Source: Flavobacterium ranwuense (GTDB taxonomy: Bacteria > Bacteroidota > Bacteroidia > Flavobacteriales > Flavobacteriaceae). Taken from it: a stretch of 64,000 nt of DNA. The position numbers and the translations under genes are program-made. The stretch spans positions 1 through 64,000 of the forward strand of contig NZ_SMLH01000001.1 in NCBI RefSeq assembly GCF_004349315.1. Reading direction: 5' to 3'. The notes below the pieces were generated by a model. The model was not told the DNA's origin. It did no database searches and was given only the letters and a program-made list of their open reading frames with translations. Of the stretch, positions 36,764 to 47,262 are shown piece by piece (position 1 is the stretch's first letter; each line of letters begins with the position of its first letter).

Positions 36764-39445
36764 TTAATCTGCTATATTTGGGTTCAACCATTTCATGGCT
36801 ACTTCTGTCGAAACACTTCTTCGTTTGGCGTAATCGATGACTTGGTCTTCTTTTATTTTCCCAAGACCAAAATACTTACTTTCTGGATTTCCAAAATAAT
36901 AACCCGAAACCGAAGAAGCGGGCCACATCGCCATACTTTCCGTTAAGGTCACTCCAATTTCTTGTTCTACATTCAGTAATTTCCAAATGGTAGGTTTTTC
37001 TAAATGGTCTGGACAAGCTGGATAACCCGGTGCCGGACGAATTCCTTTGTACTCTTCGGCAATCATTGCCTCGGTACTCATATTTTCATCTGACGAATAT
37101 CCCCAAATTTCTTTACGGATTTTCTCGTGTAAATATTCGGCGAAAGCTTCTGCAAAACGATCCGCCAATGCTTTGACCATAATCGAATTGTAATCGTCTA
37201 AATCTCTTTCGAATTCAGCCGCCCATTCATCAACACCAAAACCGGTAGTTACACAAAACGCACCCATATAATCGGTTTTACCGCTGTCTTTCGGAGCAAT
37301 AAAATCAGACAAGGCAATATTTGGAGCTCCTTTCGTTTTTTGTGATTGCTGACGCAACGTCAAGAATTTCTCTAATACTTTTCCGCTTTCGTCACTTAAT
37401 TCGATATCATCATCATTGACTTGATTCGCTGGAAAAATCCCGTAAATCCCTTTGGCAGTTAACTTCTTTTCTCTCAAAATCACTTCTAACATTTCTTGCG
37501 CATCTGCAAAAACTGACGTTGCTTGTTCTCCTACTACCTCATCCGTTAAAATAGCCGGGTATTTTCCGAACAATTCCCATGTTCTAAAAAATGGGGTCCA
37601 GTCAATATACGGAACCAAAACATCCAAATCGACTTCGATGGTTTGTTCTCCAATTATATTTGGTTTTACAGGAGTAAAATTCTCCCAATCCAATTGCAAT
37701 TTATTTTTACGAGCTTGCTCAATGGTCAAGAAATTTTTGTCGCGCGAACGGTTCAAAAACGTCTCTCTAAACGCATCGTATTCTGCTCGAATGTCGCTTG
37801 CGTATATTTTTTTATCCTTGTTCAATAAACTTCCAGCAACCGTTACGGCTCTCGAAGCATCATTAACGTGAATAACCGTTTCTCTATATTGTGGCGCAAT
37901 TTTAACGGCTGTATGTGCACGCGAAGTCGTTGCTCCTCCAATCATGATTGGGATTTTAAGTCCTCTTTTATCCAATTCCTTGGCGAGATAAACCATTTCG
38001 TCTAGTGACGGCGTGATCAATCCGCTCAACCCAATAATATCTACGTTGTGTTCTATGGCCGCTGCAATAATTTTTTCGGGAGGCACCATTACGCCCAAAT
38101 CTACAATCTCATAATTATTACACGCCAATACTACCGAAACAATATTTTTACCAATATCGTGTACATCGCCTTTTACGGTTGCCATCAGGATTTTTCCATT
38201 TCCTTGCTTGTCACCTGCTTGTTTGCTAGCTTCTATGTAAGGCAACAAATAGGCTACGGCTTTTTTCATAACTCGTGCTGATTTTACTACTTGTGGCAAA
38301 AACATTTTACCGGAACCAAATAAATCACCCACAACATTCATTCCTGTCATTAAGTTGATTTCGATAACTTCGATGGGTTTTGTGGCTGCCAATCGAGCTT
38401 CTTCAACATCTAGTTCTATAAAGGCATCAACACCTTTTACAAGGGAATGCGTAATTCGTTCTTGAACGGTACCCGAACGCCATTCTTGAACCGCTTTTTC
38501 ATTGCTCTTTACATCTCCTTTTACATTTTCTGCAAAGTCCAATAATCTTTCCGTGGCATCATCACGACGGTTTAGAATTACATCTTCAACATGTTCTAAT
38601 AGATCTTTTGGAATTTCGTCATAAATAGAAAGCATTTCCGGATTCACGATACCCATAGTCATACCATGTTGAATCGCATGATATAAAAACACCGAGTGCA
38701 TCGCTTCCCGTACCGTGTCATTTCCTCTAAACGAAAACGAAACATTACTTACACCTCCACTAATATGTGCATGCGGAAGATTTTCCCTAACCCATTTAGT
38801 CCCTCTAAAGAAATCTAATGCATTCAGGCGGTGTTCTTCCATTCCTGTCGCAACTGGAAATATATTCAAATCGAAAATAATATCCTGCGGTGGAAAACCA
38901 ACTTTATTCACCAAAATATCATACGACCGTTGGCAAATTTCTACCCGGCGTTCGTAATTATCAGCTTGTCCCGTTTCATCAAAAGCCATAATAATTGCCG
39001 CAGCACCATAGCGCTTAATCAATTTGGCGTGATGAATAAATTGTTCTTCGCCTTCCTTCAAAGAAATTGAGTTTACGACACTCTTTCCTTGCACTACTTT
39101 TAGACCCGCTTCGATAATATCCCATTTCGAGCTATCAATCATGATGGGAACTCTGGAAATATCTGGTTCTGCGGCAATTAAATTTAGGAATTTTGTCATG
39201 GCATATTCGCCATCCAGCATTCCTTCATCCATATTAATATCGATAATTTGTGCGCCACCTTCCACTTGCTCTTTAGCTATGCTGAGTGCTTCTTCGTATT
39301 TTTCTTCCTTGATTAATCGAAGGAATTTTCTAGAACCTGTTACATTCGTTCGTTCGCCAATGTTAACGAAAACGCTGTTAGGCGTAATTATTAAAGGTTC
39401 TAATCCCGATAATACAAGGTTTCTTCTTTTCTCTGCGTGTGCCAT
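36764..39445 (-). CDS. metH: Cobalamin-dependent methionine synthase, folate, cobalamin and activation modules
   Basis: 893 residues without the homocysteine module. Pterin domain: [20 protein letters not shown] near 25-44 and MDEGMLDGE near 72-80. The cobalamin-binding domain has [17 protein letters not shown] near 425-441, whose His ligates cobalt. The SAM-binding reactivation domain has [15 protein letters not shown] near 806-820 and [18 protein letters not shown] near 850-867. The separate gene just upstream (103 bp) supplies the homocysteine-binding part. The split form is usual in Bacteroidetes. Confidence 0.94.
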   Translation of the reverse strand: MAHAEKRRNLVLSGLEPLIITPNSVFVNIGERTNVTGSRKFLRLIKEEKYEEALSIAKEQVEGGAQIIDINMDEGMLDGEYAMTKFLNLIAAEPDISRVPIMIDSSKWDIIEAGLKVVQGKSVVNSISLKEGEEQFIHHAKLIKRYGAAAIIMAFDETGQADNYERRVEICQRSYDILVNKVGFPPQDIIFDLNIFPVATGMEEHRLNALDFFRGTKWVRENLPHAHISGGVSNVSFSFRGNDTVREAMHSVFLYHAIQHGMTMGIVNPEMLSIYDEIPKDLLEHVEDVILNRRDDATERLLDFAENVKGDVKSNEKAVQEWRSGTVQERITHSLVKGVDAFIELDVEEARLAATKPIEVIEINLMTGMNVVGDLFGSGKMFLPQVVKSARVMKKAVAYLLPYIEASKQAGDKQGNGKILMATVKGDVHDIGKNIVSVVLACNNYEIVDLGVMVPPEKIIAAAIEHNVDIIGLSGLITPSLDEMVYLAKELDKRGLKIPIMIGGATTSRAHTAVKIAPQYRETVIHVNDASRAVTVAGSLLNKDKKIYASDIRAEYDAFRETFLNRSRDKNFLTIEQARKNKLQLDWENFTPVKPNIIGEQTIEVDLDVLVPYIDWTPFFRTWELFGKYPAILTDEVVGEQATSVFADAQEMLEVILREKKLTAKGIYGIFPANQVNDDDIELSDESGKVLEKFLTLRQQSQKTKGAPNIALSDFIAPKDSGKTDYMGAFCVTTGFGVDEWAAEFERDLDDYNSIMVKALADRFAEAFAEYLHEKIRKEIWGYSSDENMSTEAMIAEEYKGIRPAPGYPACPDHLEKPTIWKLLNVEQEIGVTLTESMAMWPASSVSGYYFGNPESKYFGLGKIKEDQVIDYAKRRSVSTEVAMKWLNPNIAD

Positions 39446-39548
39446 TTTTGTTTTATTTTTACCGCTAATTCACTAATTTTTTTTCAAAAACAAACGTTCC
39501 ATTCGTGAATTATTGGTTATAATTTAGACGCGATACATCTCGTCTTTA

Positions 39549-40550
39549 CTACATTGTTGCTGTTGATACTCTAGGTTTATACTCCTTTGCTATATCAGCA
39601 ATCAACTTGATATGTTCTGGTGTTGTTCCGCAACAACCGCCTATGATATTTACTAAATTATCGTCTAAATATTCTTTGATAAAGGCCTGCATTTGCTCCG
39701 GCGTTTCATCATACTCTCCAAATGCGTTGGGCAATCCTGCATTAGGATGTGCCGATACATTGAATGACGTATTATGCGCCAAGGTTTGTAGGTACGGTTT
39801 CAACAAATCGGCTCCCAAAGCACAATTAAACCCTACGCTCAACAACGGAATGTGCGAAACCGAAACCAAAAAAGCTTCTACAGTTTGACCCGAAAGTGTT
39901 CTCCCTGACGCATCCGTAATCGTTCCAGAAACCATGATTGGAATATCGATATTGCGTTCGTCTTTGACTTCTTCTATCGCGAAAAGGGCAGCTTTGGCGT
40001 TTAAAGTGTCGAAAATAGTTTCGACCAATAATAAATCACAGCCACCATCCATTAAAGCTTCCACTTGTTGTTTGTAAGCAATTCGTAAATCATCGAAAGT
40101 TACGGCTCGGTAACCTGGATCGTTTACGTCTGGTGACATGCTCGCCGTTCTGTTTGTTGGGCCTATTGAACCTGCCACAAAACGAGGCTTGTCTGGATTT
40201 TTTGCTGTAAATTCATCGGCTACTTCACGGGCAATTCTTGCCGATTCGTAGTTGAGTTCGTAAACATATTCTTCCAGATAATAATCGGCCATACCGATGG
40301 TGGTTCCAGAAAAAGTATTGGTTTCAACGATATCTGCTCCCGCTTCAAAATAGGCGGCGTGAACCGCTTTGATGGCTTGCGGTTGCGTGAGTGACAATAA
40401 ATCGTTATTCCCTTTTAAGGAATGCGGAAAATCTTTGAAACGCTCTCCTCGAAAATCTTCTTCGGAGAAATTGTAACGCTGTAACATGGTTCCCATTGCT
40501 CCATCGAGAATGAGTATGTTTTTTTTGATGGCTTCTTGAATACTTGACAT
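39549..40550 (-). CDS. metH: Homocysteine S-methyltransferase module of split MetH
   Basis: 333 residues equal to the N-terminal module of E. coli MetH. It shows [24 protein letters not shown] near 15-38, [15 protein letters not shown] near 75-89, [16 protein letters not shown] near 127-142 and the zinc cysteines in GFNCALG near 239-245 and [11 protein letters not shown] near 305-315. It binds zinc and homocysteine. First gene after the SAM-I riboswitch; about 285 bases of leader lie between riboswitch and start codon. Confidence 0.94.
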   Translation of the reverse strand: MSSIQEAIKKNILILDGAMGTMLQRYNFSEEDFRGERFKDFPHSLKGNNDLLSLTQPQAIKAVHAAYFEAGADIVETNTFSGTTIGMADYYLEEYVYELNYESARIAREVADEFTAKNPDKPRFVAGSIGPTNRTASMSPDVNDPGYRAVTFDDLRIAYKQQVEALMDGGCDLLLVETIFDTLNAKAALFAIEEVKDERNIDIPIMVSGTITDASGRTLSGQTVEAFLVSVSHIPLLSVGFNCALGADLLKPYLQTLAHNTSFNVSAHPNAGLPNAFGEYDETPEQMQAFIKEYLDDNLVNIIGGCCGTTPEHIKLIADIAKEYKPRVSTATM

Positions 40551-40620
40551 TTTTATTTTTTTAATTGTTGTGTTCTAATGGTTAAAATAAAACCAAAAAA
40601 TCACAAATTTTTCCTCTTTA

Positions 40621-40752
40621 GTCCCGATTACTTCACATTGCTTCCATTTTTCATAGGAGTTCAGTGAACTACGTTTGAAGTGGAAATCCTTTTTGTTTTT
40701 TTTCTTTAAAAAACAAAAAGATTGCAACGTAAAGCGGGAACTCTATTGGCAA
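40621..40752 (+). repeat. Flavobacterial structured intergenic repeat, copy C
   Basis: It opens gtcccgattactt and closes aaagcgggaac. In the middle, gaagtggaaatcc is followed by a long stem, ctttttgttttt with aaaaaacaaaaag around 40689-40721. The word pattern resembles copy B. It lies inside the metH 5' leader, between the SAM-I riboswitch and the start codon. Confidence 0.55.
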
Positions 40753-40835
40753 AAATGCGCCAATTGTTCGCTCTAAAAAAAATATCGATATGTTGTCAAG
40801 AAAAGGTTTGAGAAATACTAAGTGAGTATTCGTGT

Positions 40836-40951
40836 GTTATCTATCTTAGATACTGAAACTGGTTCTGTATAAAGTAGAATGTAGCACCTTCTTTAAAGAT
40901 AAAGGGTTGCTAAGGTTTCATTGGGTCTTTCCCTCCGCCTTTCGTGATAAC
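40836..40951 (-). ncRNA. SAM-I (S-box) riboswitch upstream of metH-metF
   Basis: Read on the minus strand it starts gttatcacgaaaggcggaggg, has gacccaatgaaacc and ttagcaaccc, then aaggtgctacattct, and closes with gataac. That is the S-box order of P1, the GA-rich internal loop, kink-turn region and the GGTGCTA junction. P1 pairs gttatc with gataac. No classic terminator follows directly, so the switching mechanism is unclear. It should reduce metH and metF when SAM is plentiful. Confidence 0.92.
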
Positions 40952-40974
40952 TTTCAATAAATATATGAACAGTG

Positions 40975-41005
40975 CAAAGTAAAGACATAGCGCTAATACT
41001 TGCAA
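40975..41005 (-). promoter_or_regulatory. Promoter of the metH riboswitch transcript
   Basis: TTACTTTG (40975-40982, minus) resembles the -7 element with one change, and a TTG at 41003-41005 lies 20 bp upstream. The -33 part is inside the palindromic terminator. Confidence 0.55.
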
Positions 41006-41025
41006 GTATTAGCGCTATTTTTTTT
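40987..41025 (+). terminator. Perfect 16-bp-arm palindromic terminator, plus-strand oriented
   Basis: atagcgctaatacttg (40987-41002) is followed at once by its exact reverse complement (41003-41018) and then eight T residues on the plus strand. All flanking genes are on the minus strand, so what it terminates is unclear. On the minus strand there is no T run behind it. Confidence 0.75.
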
Positions 41026-41042
41026 GAAAAAGGATTTTCGAA

Positions 41043-41177
41043 TGATGATTAACGATTTTTGATTTCAGATTTATGTGACATCCTAAATTCTAAAAATCAA
41101 TTTTATCGACAAATAAAATAGTTCGTCTTTTTTTAAAATTCTGCAATCAAAAATCGTTAATCTACAATCCTAAATTA
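41043..41177. repeat. Inverted copies of the attaacgatttttgattt repeat
   Basis: gatgattaacgatttttgat at 41043-41062 faces its inverse gcaatcaaaaatcgttaatc at 41143-41162. The right copy reaches almost to the stop codon of the reductase gene. It may fold as a transcript end. Confidence 0.6.
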
Positions 41178-42230
41178 TTAAACTATGGCTTTGACCACGG
41201 CTTTAGGAGCTTCTTTACGAGTTCCGTCAAATCCGTCAACACCAGAAACTGTAGTGTATTTCAATACATATTTCTTACCCGGGTTGATGATTTGGTACGC
41301 CGCTTGACACATTAAAGTCGCTTCGTGGAATCCACAAAGAATCAATTTTAATTTTCCTGGATATGTATTTACATCACCAATGGCGAAAATTCCCGGAATA
41401 TTCGTTTGATAATCCAAAGCATTATTTACTTTGATGGCATTTTTTTCAATGTCCAATCCCCAGTCTCCGATAGGCCCTAATTTTGGTGTTAATCCAAAAA
41501 GCGGTATAAAATAGTCTGTAGGGATGGTTCTGTGCGCTCCATTTTCCTCAATGTCTATTGATTCTAAATGCTCCGCTCCATTCAGACCAACTACTTCTGC
41601 CGGTGTGATCATTCTTATTTTTCCTGAATTTTTCAATTCCTGTACTTTTTCTACAGAATCTAAAGCGCCTCTAAATTCATTTCTTCTGTGAATCAAAGTC
41701 ACTTCGGAAGCAATATTCGACAAGAAAATACTCCAGTCTAAAGCAGAATCACCACCTCCGGCAATTACCACTCTTTTGTCTCTGAATTTCTCCGGATTTT
41801 TGATAAAGTATTTGATTCCTTTGTCTTCGTAAAATTCAATGTCTTCGATCAATGGTTTTCTTGGTTCAAAACTTCCCAAACCACCAGCAATCGCAACAAC
41901 CGAAGCATGAAATCTTTTCCCTTTATTTGAGGTTACAATAAAACTTCCGTCTTCTTGTTTTTCAATGGTTTCGGCACGTTCTCCCAGCGTGAATCCCGGT
42001 TCAAACTGCTTGATTTGTTCCATTAAATTATCAACCAAATCTCCGGCTAATACTTCCGGAAATCCCGGAATATCATAGATTGGTTTTTTTGGATATAATT
42101 CAGATAATTGCCCGCCAGCTTGAGGCAAGGCATCTAAAATATGACATTTCAGTTTTAATAATCCAGCTTCAAAAACTGCAAATAAACCTGTTGGTCCGGC
42201 TCCTATAATTAATATGTCTGTTTTAACCAT
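41178..42230 (-). CDS. Thioredoxin-reductase-like ferredoxin/flavodoxin NADP+ oxidoreductase
   Basis: 350 residues with two dinucleotide-binding folds: IIGAGPTGLFAVFEAGLL near 7-24 (FAD) and VIAGGGDSALDWSIFL near 155-170 (NADPH). The C-terminal FAD motif FAIGDVNTYPGKLKLILCGFHEA is near 291-313. It lacks the CxxC redox pair of thioredoxin reductase, as in ferredoxin-NADP+ reductases of this type. Lying after the siroheme genes on the sulfite-reduction strand, it is a likely electron donor route for sulfite reductase. Confidence 0.87.
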   Translation of the reverse strand: MVKTDILIIGAGPTGLFAVFEAGLLKLKCHILDALPQAGGQLSELYPKKPIYDIPGFPEVLAGDLVDNLMEQIKQFEPGFTLGERAETIEKQEDGSFIVTSNKGKRFHASVVAIAGGLGSFEPRKPLIEDIEFYEDKGIKYFIKNPEKFRDKRVVIAGGGDSALDWSIFLSNIASEVTLIHRRNEFRGALDSVEKVQELKNSGKIRMITPAEVVGLNGAEHLESIDIEENGAHRTIPTDYFIPLFGLTPKLGPIGDWGLDIEKNAIKVNNALDYQTNIPGIFAIGDVNTYPGKLKLILCGFHEATLMCQAAYQIINPGKKYVLKYTTVSGVDGFDGTRKEAPKAVVKAIV

Positions 42231-42337
42231 TTTTTTATTCTTTATATGTGTAATTATGCTAAACTATTTTACTGCAAATTAACGATAGATTTTTACTGCT
42301 TTAAATGATAAATATCATTCGTTATTTTGCGATGCTT

Positions 42338-42919
42338 TTATTCTCTATTTTTTAATGCTTCGGTAATTTCATTCATTTTCTGTACTTTTTCTTCGAAATT
42401 TCCTTTCAGCGTTTTTCGATATTCGTTTAGGTTTTCGACCATTTTATTAATATCATCCGGGATTATTTCTTCGAAAAATTCTCGCAATCTTTTGGCTGTT
42501 GTCGGTGATTTTCCGTTTGTTGAAATCGCAATTTTCACATTTCCTTTGGTTACAATTCCACCCAAATAATAATCACATAAATCTGGTGTATCGGCAATAT
42601 TACAAATCAAGTGTCTTTTTCGAGACAAATCAAATACTCGTTTATTCACTTTCAAATCATCGGTACAAGCAATAACCATATGCCGTTTCTTCAACATTTT
42701 TTTCTTGAACTTGGCTTTAGTCAATTTCACCGAAGGATGTTTTTCGACCAACTCTTCCAGTTCTGGCAAAAACTTTGGCGCCACCACCTCAACATTTGCA
42801 TTTGGACTGGATTTTAACATAAATGATAGCTTTTCCAAACCCACATTTCCTCCTCCTACAATAAGTACATTGAGGTTGTGCAGTTTTAAAAAAATAGGAT
42901 ATAATTCATTTCTTTCCAT
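42338..42919 (-). CDS. Precorrin-2 dehydrogenase / sirohydrochlorin ferrochelatase (Met8/CysG-B type)
   Basis: 193 residues. The NAD-binding segment NVLIVGGGNVGLEKLSFML is near 14-32 and ISTNGKSPTTAKRLREFFEEI near 132-152. It oxidises precorrin-2 and inserts iron to give siroheme, the cofactor of the sulfite reductase in this cluster. The methyltransferase step is made by the separate gene upstream. Confidence 0.9.
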   Translation of the reverse strand: MERNELYPIFLKLHNLNVLIVGGGNVGLEKLSFMLKSSPNANVEVVAPKFLPELEELVEKHPSVKLTKAKFKKKMLKKRHMVIACTDDLKVNKRVFDLSRKRHLICNIADTPDLCDYYLGGIVTKGNVKIAISTNGKSPTTAKRLREFFEEIIPDDINKMVENLNEYRKTLKGNFEEKVQKMNEITEALKNRE

Positions 42920-42970
42920 AATCCTCTACTCAGCCTCACCAAAGGAAAGGAATCCGAGTTTTGTTAATTG

Positions 42971-43744
42971 TTATATTAATTCTTTTGAAATAAATTCTTC
43001 GTAAAACCCTTTCAATTTATTACTTTCTCTTACTACTTCCCCAATAACAATTATCGCTGGCGAACTTAATTTATTCTCAGTAACAACTTGTTGAATTGTA
43101 TCTATAGTCCCAACACCTATTTTTTCATCTGGCATAGTTCCGTTTTGAATGACCGCTACGGGAATTTCCCCTTTGGATTCCTTTTGAAATAATGCTATAA
43201 TTTGTTCCAATTTACTCATCCCCATCAAGATCACCACTGTTGCCGAAGACTGTGCTGCCAAGGCAACATCGTTCGATAATTTTCTGGCGGAAGTCGTTCC
43301 GGTAATTACCCAAAAACTTTCGGACACTCCTCTTTTGGTCAAAGAAATCCCTTGATAAGCGGGAACTGCAATCGATGATGAGATTCCAGGAATAACAAAG
43401 GTAGGAATTCCAAAGCTTTCTACATACTCTATTTCTTCGCTTCCTCTTCCAAATATAAATGGATCACCGCCTTTTAATCGAACCACATTACCATACGTAA
43501 GCGCATTATCCACAATCAACCGATTGATTTGATCTTGCGAATATTCATGACAGCCTTTTCTTTTTCCAACAAATATTTTAATGGATTTCTTTGGCGCATA
43601 AGTCAATATTTCCTCATTGGCCAAAGCATCATACAAAACCACTTGAGCTTCGGCAAGTGCTTTTGCGCCTTTGATGGTAAGCAAATCAGGATCTCCCGGA
43701 CCTGCTCCAACTAAGGTTACGAATGGTTCTACTTTATTTCTCAT
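42971..43744 (-). CDS. cobA: Uroporphyrinogen-III C-methyltransferase
   Basis: 257 residues. FVTLVGAGPGDPDLLTIKGAKAL near 8-30, VRLKGGDPFIFGRGSEEIEYVE near 88-109 and GVSESFWVITGT near 138-149 are the SUMT motifs. It makes precorrin-2 for siroheme. Its start overlaps the sulfite reductase stop by 11 bases, so translation is coupled. Confidence 0.94.
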   Translation of the reverse strand: MRNKVEPFVTLVGAGPGDPDLLTIKGAKALAEAQVVLYDALANEEILTYAPKKSIKIFVGKRKGCHEYSQDQINRLIVDNALTYGNVVRLKGGDPFIFGRGSEEIEYVESFGIPTFVIPGISSSIAVPAYQGISLTKRGVSESFWVITGTTSARKLSNDVALAAQSSATVVILMGMSKLEQIIALFQKESKGEIPVAVIQNGTMPDEKIGVGTIDTIQQVVTENKLSSPAIIVIGEVVRESNKLKGFYEEFISKELI

Positions 43745-45827
43745 CTGCTAAATCTTTTGCTCTATACGATTCTATACTTTCAAAAAAGGCTGCTGCTTCT
43801 TGAATGTATTTTTGTGCAAATTCCCCCGAAGGTTCATTTTGGTTGATTTGATATACCAAATCTCTTAACGAAGACTCCAATACAATTTTATTGGTTTCAA
43901 TAAAAACAGTATCAAACAAATCGATAATTCCTGCGTGATTATTGGTCTTTTGATTTTCGGCAAGCAATAATGCTTTGGCACCATTTACAAAACCGGCATA
44001 TGCTAAATAAATAGCATCAGCCCATTTTTTATCATCAAAAGCTTCTTGTGCAAACGTTAATTTATCTTTGGCTTCCAATAATAAAGTCGCTACCAAATCA
44101 ATTACAACTCCGGCACATTCTCCTACTCCAACTGCTTTTACGTAGTTATCGGCATTTCCCCAATCTACGAAATCAGCTTCGGTCAAATTAGTTACATCTG
44201 CTAATGGTTTCAAAAATTCGTAAAAATATTTCTCACCTTTAGCGTCGTAATAATTCAAGAATGATTGTCCATTTGCATTCGCTTCAAAATCATTTAAGAT
44301 GAAACGCAAGGCATCAGGTCCTCTTCTGCTTGGAATTTTGATTACTTTATCTGAAAACCTTCCTGATCCGTTTCCTAAATTTCCTCCGCCTAATAATACT
44401 TGAAGTGCCGGCGCCACCAATTTCCCAGAATTAATTGACATTCCCTGGAAACCAATTTCGGCCATATTGTGTTGTCCACAAGCATTCATACAACCACTAA
44501 TTTTAATCGTGATCTCCTGATTGTTGCTGTATTGTGGATATTCCGTTTCCAAAACTCTTTCCAACTCTACCGCAATTCCTGTGCTACTTGCAATCCCTAG
44601 ATTACACGTATCCGTTCCCGGACAAGCGGTGATGTCTGCTGTGGAATTATATCCTAAATCAACAAAATTAAGCCTAGCTAATTCTTGGTAGAAAAATTCC
44701 AAATTTTCTTCTTTTACATGACGTATCAGAATATCCTGTCTCAACGTAAAACGCAATTCATTAGCGGCATAATTTTTAATCAATTCTGCCAATGCTCTCG
44801 CTGTATCAGTATAAAAATCTCCTAATAAAACTTTGATTCCAATCGCTACATATCCGGCTTGTTTCTGAGGAAAAACATTTGATTTTTTCCAAGCTTCGAA
44901 AGCAGCAGTGTCTTCAATTACTACTTTTGGCGCTACCAATAAAGGAGCAGGAATTTCTCCTTCAAAAGCAGCCGTATCGATTTCAACCGTTTGGTAAGAC
45001 AAAGCTTTTTTCTCTTCTTCCACCAATCGTAAAAACTCGTCTCTCCCAATATCTTTGATCAAGAATTTCATACGTGCTTTCAAACGTTTGGCTCTTTCAC
45101 CGAAACGATCAAATATTCTCAAAACACCTTCAGTTGTTGGGATAATTTGGTTTACCGGAATAAACTCCGATAACAATTCCGCATGACTGGGCTGAGAACC
45201 TAATCCCCCACCTAACATTACTTTAAATCCTTTTTCGCCATTTACAATTTTTGGAATAAAACCTAAATCGTGTAAATAACTTAATCCTGTATCTTTATCC
45301 GAAGAAGAAAACGACATTTTGAATTTACGTCCCATTTCCTGACAAACTGGGTTTCTCAAGAAAAACTGAAACAACGCGTGTGCATACGGCGAAACATCAA
45401 AAGGTTCTTCCGTATCGATTCCTGCAGTTTCACTAGCAGTAATATTTCTCACGGTATTTCCACAAGCTTCACGAAGTGTAACATCATCTTTCTCTAATTC
45501 AGCCCAAAGCTGTGGCGTTCTGTCCAAACTAACATAGTGAATCTGAATATCCTGACGCGTTGTAATGTGTAAACGTCCTGTTGAATATTCATCAGAAACT
45601 TTGGTAATACGCAATAATTGTTCGCTTGTCACTTTTCCAAAAGGCAATTTGATACGAATCATTTGAACGCCTTCCTGACGCTGACCGTAAACTCCTCTAG
45701 CCAAACGAAGGCTGCGGAAACGCTCATCATCAATTTTCCCGTCACGGAATAAAGCAATTTTTCTTTCTAAATCGATAATGTCTTTTTGGACAATCGGGTC
45801 TTCTATTTCGGTTCTAAAACTTTGCAT
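43734..45827 (-). CDS. Siroheme sulfite (or nitrite) reductase with C-terminal HEPN domain
   Basis: 697 residues. Two ferrodoxin-like/siroheme repeats fill about residues 1-560. The 4Fe-4S and siroheme ligands are in CPGTDTCNLG near 406-415 and SGCMNACGQHNMAEIG near 449-464. The last ~110 residues (KLTFAQEAFDDKKWADAIYLAYAGFVNGAKALLL onward) resemble a HEPN helical domain, so automatic pipelines may name the gene only by that domain. Neighbouring cysD, cysN and APS reductase favour sulfite over nitrite as substrate. Confidence 0.88.
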   Translation of the reverse strand: MQSFRTEIEDPIVQKDIIDLERKIALFRDGKIDDERFRSLRLARGVYGQRQEGVQMIRIKLPFGKVTSEQLLRITKVSDEYSTGRLHITTRQDIQIHYVSLDRTPQLWAELEKDDVTLREACGNTVRNITASETAGIDTEEPFDVSPYAHALFQFFLRNPVCQEMGRKFKMSFSSSDKDTGLSYLHDLGFIPKIVNGEKGFKVMLGGGLGSQPSHAELLSEFIPVNQIIPTTEGVLRIFDRFGERAKRLKARMKFLIKDIGRDEFLRLVEEEKKALSYQTVEIDTAAFEGEIPAPLLVAPKVVIEDTAAFEAWKKSNVFPQKQAGYVAIGIKVLLGDFYTDTARALAELIKNYAANELRFTLRQDILIRHVKEENLEFFYQELARLNFVDLGYNSTADITACPGTDTCNLGIASSTGIAVELERVLETEYPQYSNNQEITIKISGCMNACGQHNMAEIGFQGMSINSGKLVAPALQVLLGGGNLGNGSGRFSDKVIKIPSRRGPDALRFILNDFEANANGQSFLNYYDAKGEKYFYEFLKPLADVTNLTEADFVDWGNADNYVKAVGVGECAGVVIDLVATLLLEAKDKLTFAQEAFDDKKWADAIYLAYAGFVNGAKALLLAENQKTNNHAGIIDLFDTVFIETNKIVLESSLRDLVYQINQNEPSGEFAQKYIQEAAAFFESIESYRAKDLADEK

Positions 45828-45856
45828 AATTATATTGTTTTTGGCAAAAGTTAGAT

Positions 45857-47101
45857 TTAGTTTATAAATCCAACTCCAGCAGTTGTGTTGGTTGCAGCAT
45901 CAATTAAAATAAAAGCGCCGTTTGATTTGTTGTCGTTATAGGCATCAAAATACAAAGCTTTGCTCAATTTAATATTTACTTCGCCTATCTCATTAATGCT
46001 CAATTGAGTCGCTGGTGTTACCCCTGAATAATCTGTTGCGATTATGTTTTTCACACTTTCAATTTTTGCTAAAACTCTGTTGGTATTGTGTTGTACCAAA
46101 TATTTAGTGCCAGCAACTAATTTTTTGCTGTCCATCCAACAGATAGTTGTTTTGATATCTTTTTCGATTCTTGGAAGTTCATTCGATTTTACAATCATAT
46201 CACCTCTGGTCACATTGATCTCATTTTCCAGTTCCAAAGTAATAGAAGAACCCGCAGTCGCTTCATCAAATTGCTGATCGAAAAAGTGGATGTTTGTCAC
46301 TTTAGATTCTGTCAAAGAAGGAAGCACCGTTACCGCATCACCTACTTTTATATTGTCTCCGTACAACTTTCCGGCATATCCTCTAAAGTCATGGTATTCC
46401 TCCGTTTTTGGTCTGATAACTGTTTGAACCGGGAAACGTGCTTGTCCTTTTTCGTACACATCTTTTGGTTCTAAAGCTTCCAAATGTTCCAATACCGTTT
46501 GTCCGGTATACCAAGGCATGTTTTCTGATTTATCAACTACATTTCCACCATTGATAGCACTTAACGGAATGTAACTTACAACTTGTTCTTTAAATGTACT
46601 TTTTGCATTTAAAGCTTGGAAATCAGCTTTGATTTTATTGTACACTTCTTCCGAATAATCAACTAAATCCATTTTATTCACAGCAACAATCACTTCTTTT
46701 ACTCTCAATAAATTATTGATAAAAAAGTGTCTGTACGTTTGCTCAATAACCCCTTTTCGAGCATCGATCAAAATGATAGATACTTGTGAAGTCGAAGCTC
46801 CGGTAACCATGTTTCTTGTATATTCTACGTGACCTGGAGTATCGGCAATGATGTAACTTTTCTTGGCTGTCGAGAAATAAATATGAGCCACATCGATTGT
46901 GATTCCTTGTTCTCTTTCGGCAACTAAACCATCGGTAGCCAATGAAAAATCTAAGTAATCGTATCCTTTTTGTTTGCTGCTTTTTTCTATTGCCTCAATC
47001 TTATCTGTAGTCAACGATTTTGTATCGTATAATAATCTTCCGATTAAGGTACTTTTTCCGTCATCTACACTTCCTGCTGTTGCTATTTTTAAAACTTCCA
47101 T
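45857..47101 (-). CDS. cysN: Sulfate adenylyltransferase subunit 1 (GTPase)
   Basis: 414 residues. GTPase motifs: GSVDDGKSTLIGRLLYDTK near 10-28, DTPGHVEYTRNMVTGAS near 88-104 and AVNKMDLVDY near 143-152. It drives ATP sulfurylase with CysD. No fused APS kinase domain is present and no cysC is in the window. Confidence 0.94.
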   Translation of the reverse strand: MEVLKIATAGSVDDGKSTLIGRLLYDTKSLTTDKIEAIEKSSKQKGYDYLDFSLATDGLVAEREQGITIDVAHIYFSTAKKSYIIADTPGHVEYTRNMVTGASTSQVSIILIDARKGVIEQTYRHFFINNLLRVKEVIVAVNKMDLVDYSEEVYNKIKADFQALNAKSTFKEQVVSYIPLSAINGGNVVDKSENMPWYTGQTVLEHLEALEPKDVYEKGQARFPVQTVIRPKTEEYHDFRGYAGKLYGDNIKVGDAVTVLPSLTESKVTNIHFFDQQFDEATAGSSITLELENEINVTRGDMIVKSNELPRIEKDIKTTICWMDSKKLVAGTKYLVQHNTNRVLAKIESVKNIIATDYSGVTPATQLSINEIGEVNIKLSKALYFDAYNDNKSNGAFILIDAATNTTAGVGFIN

Positions 47102-47262
47102 TCTTTTTTTGTTTAAAGTTTAAAAGTTTAAGGTTTCAAGTTTTCCCAAACACCTCTATATAAACTTCTAAATTTGTTTTTTTTTATTTTAAATGTTGAA
47201 TTTTAAATTTTAAATGTCTCAGAACAATTCATAACTTATAATTCATAACTTATAATTATTTT

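Noticed and set aside
37452..37871. 139-codon plus-strand ORF inside metH
   Set aside because: It lies opposite conserved metH sequence and encodes no family; it is a shadow frame.
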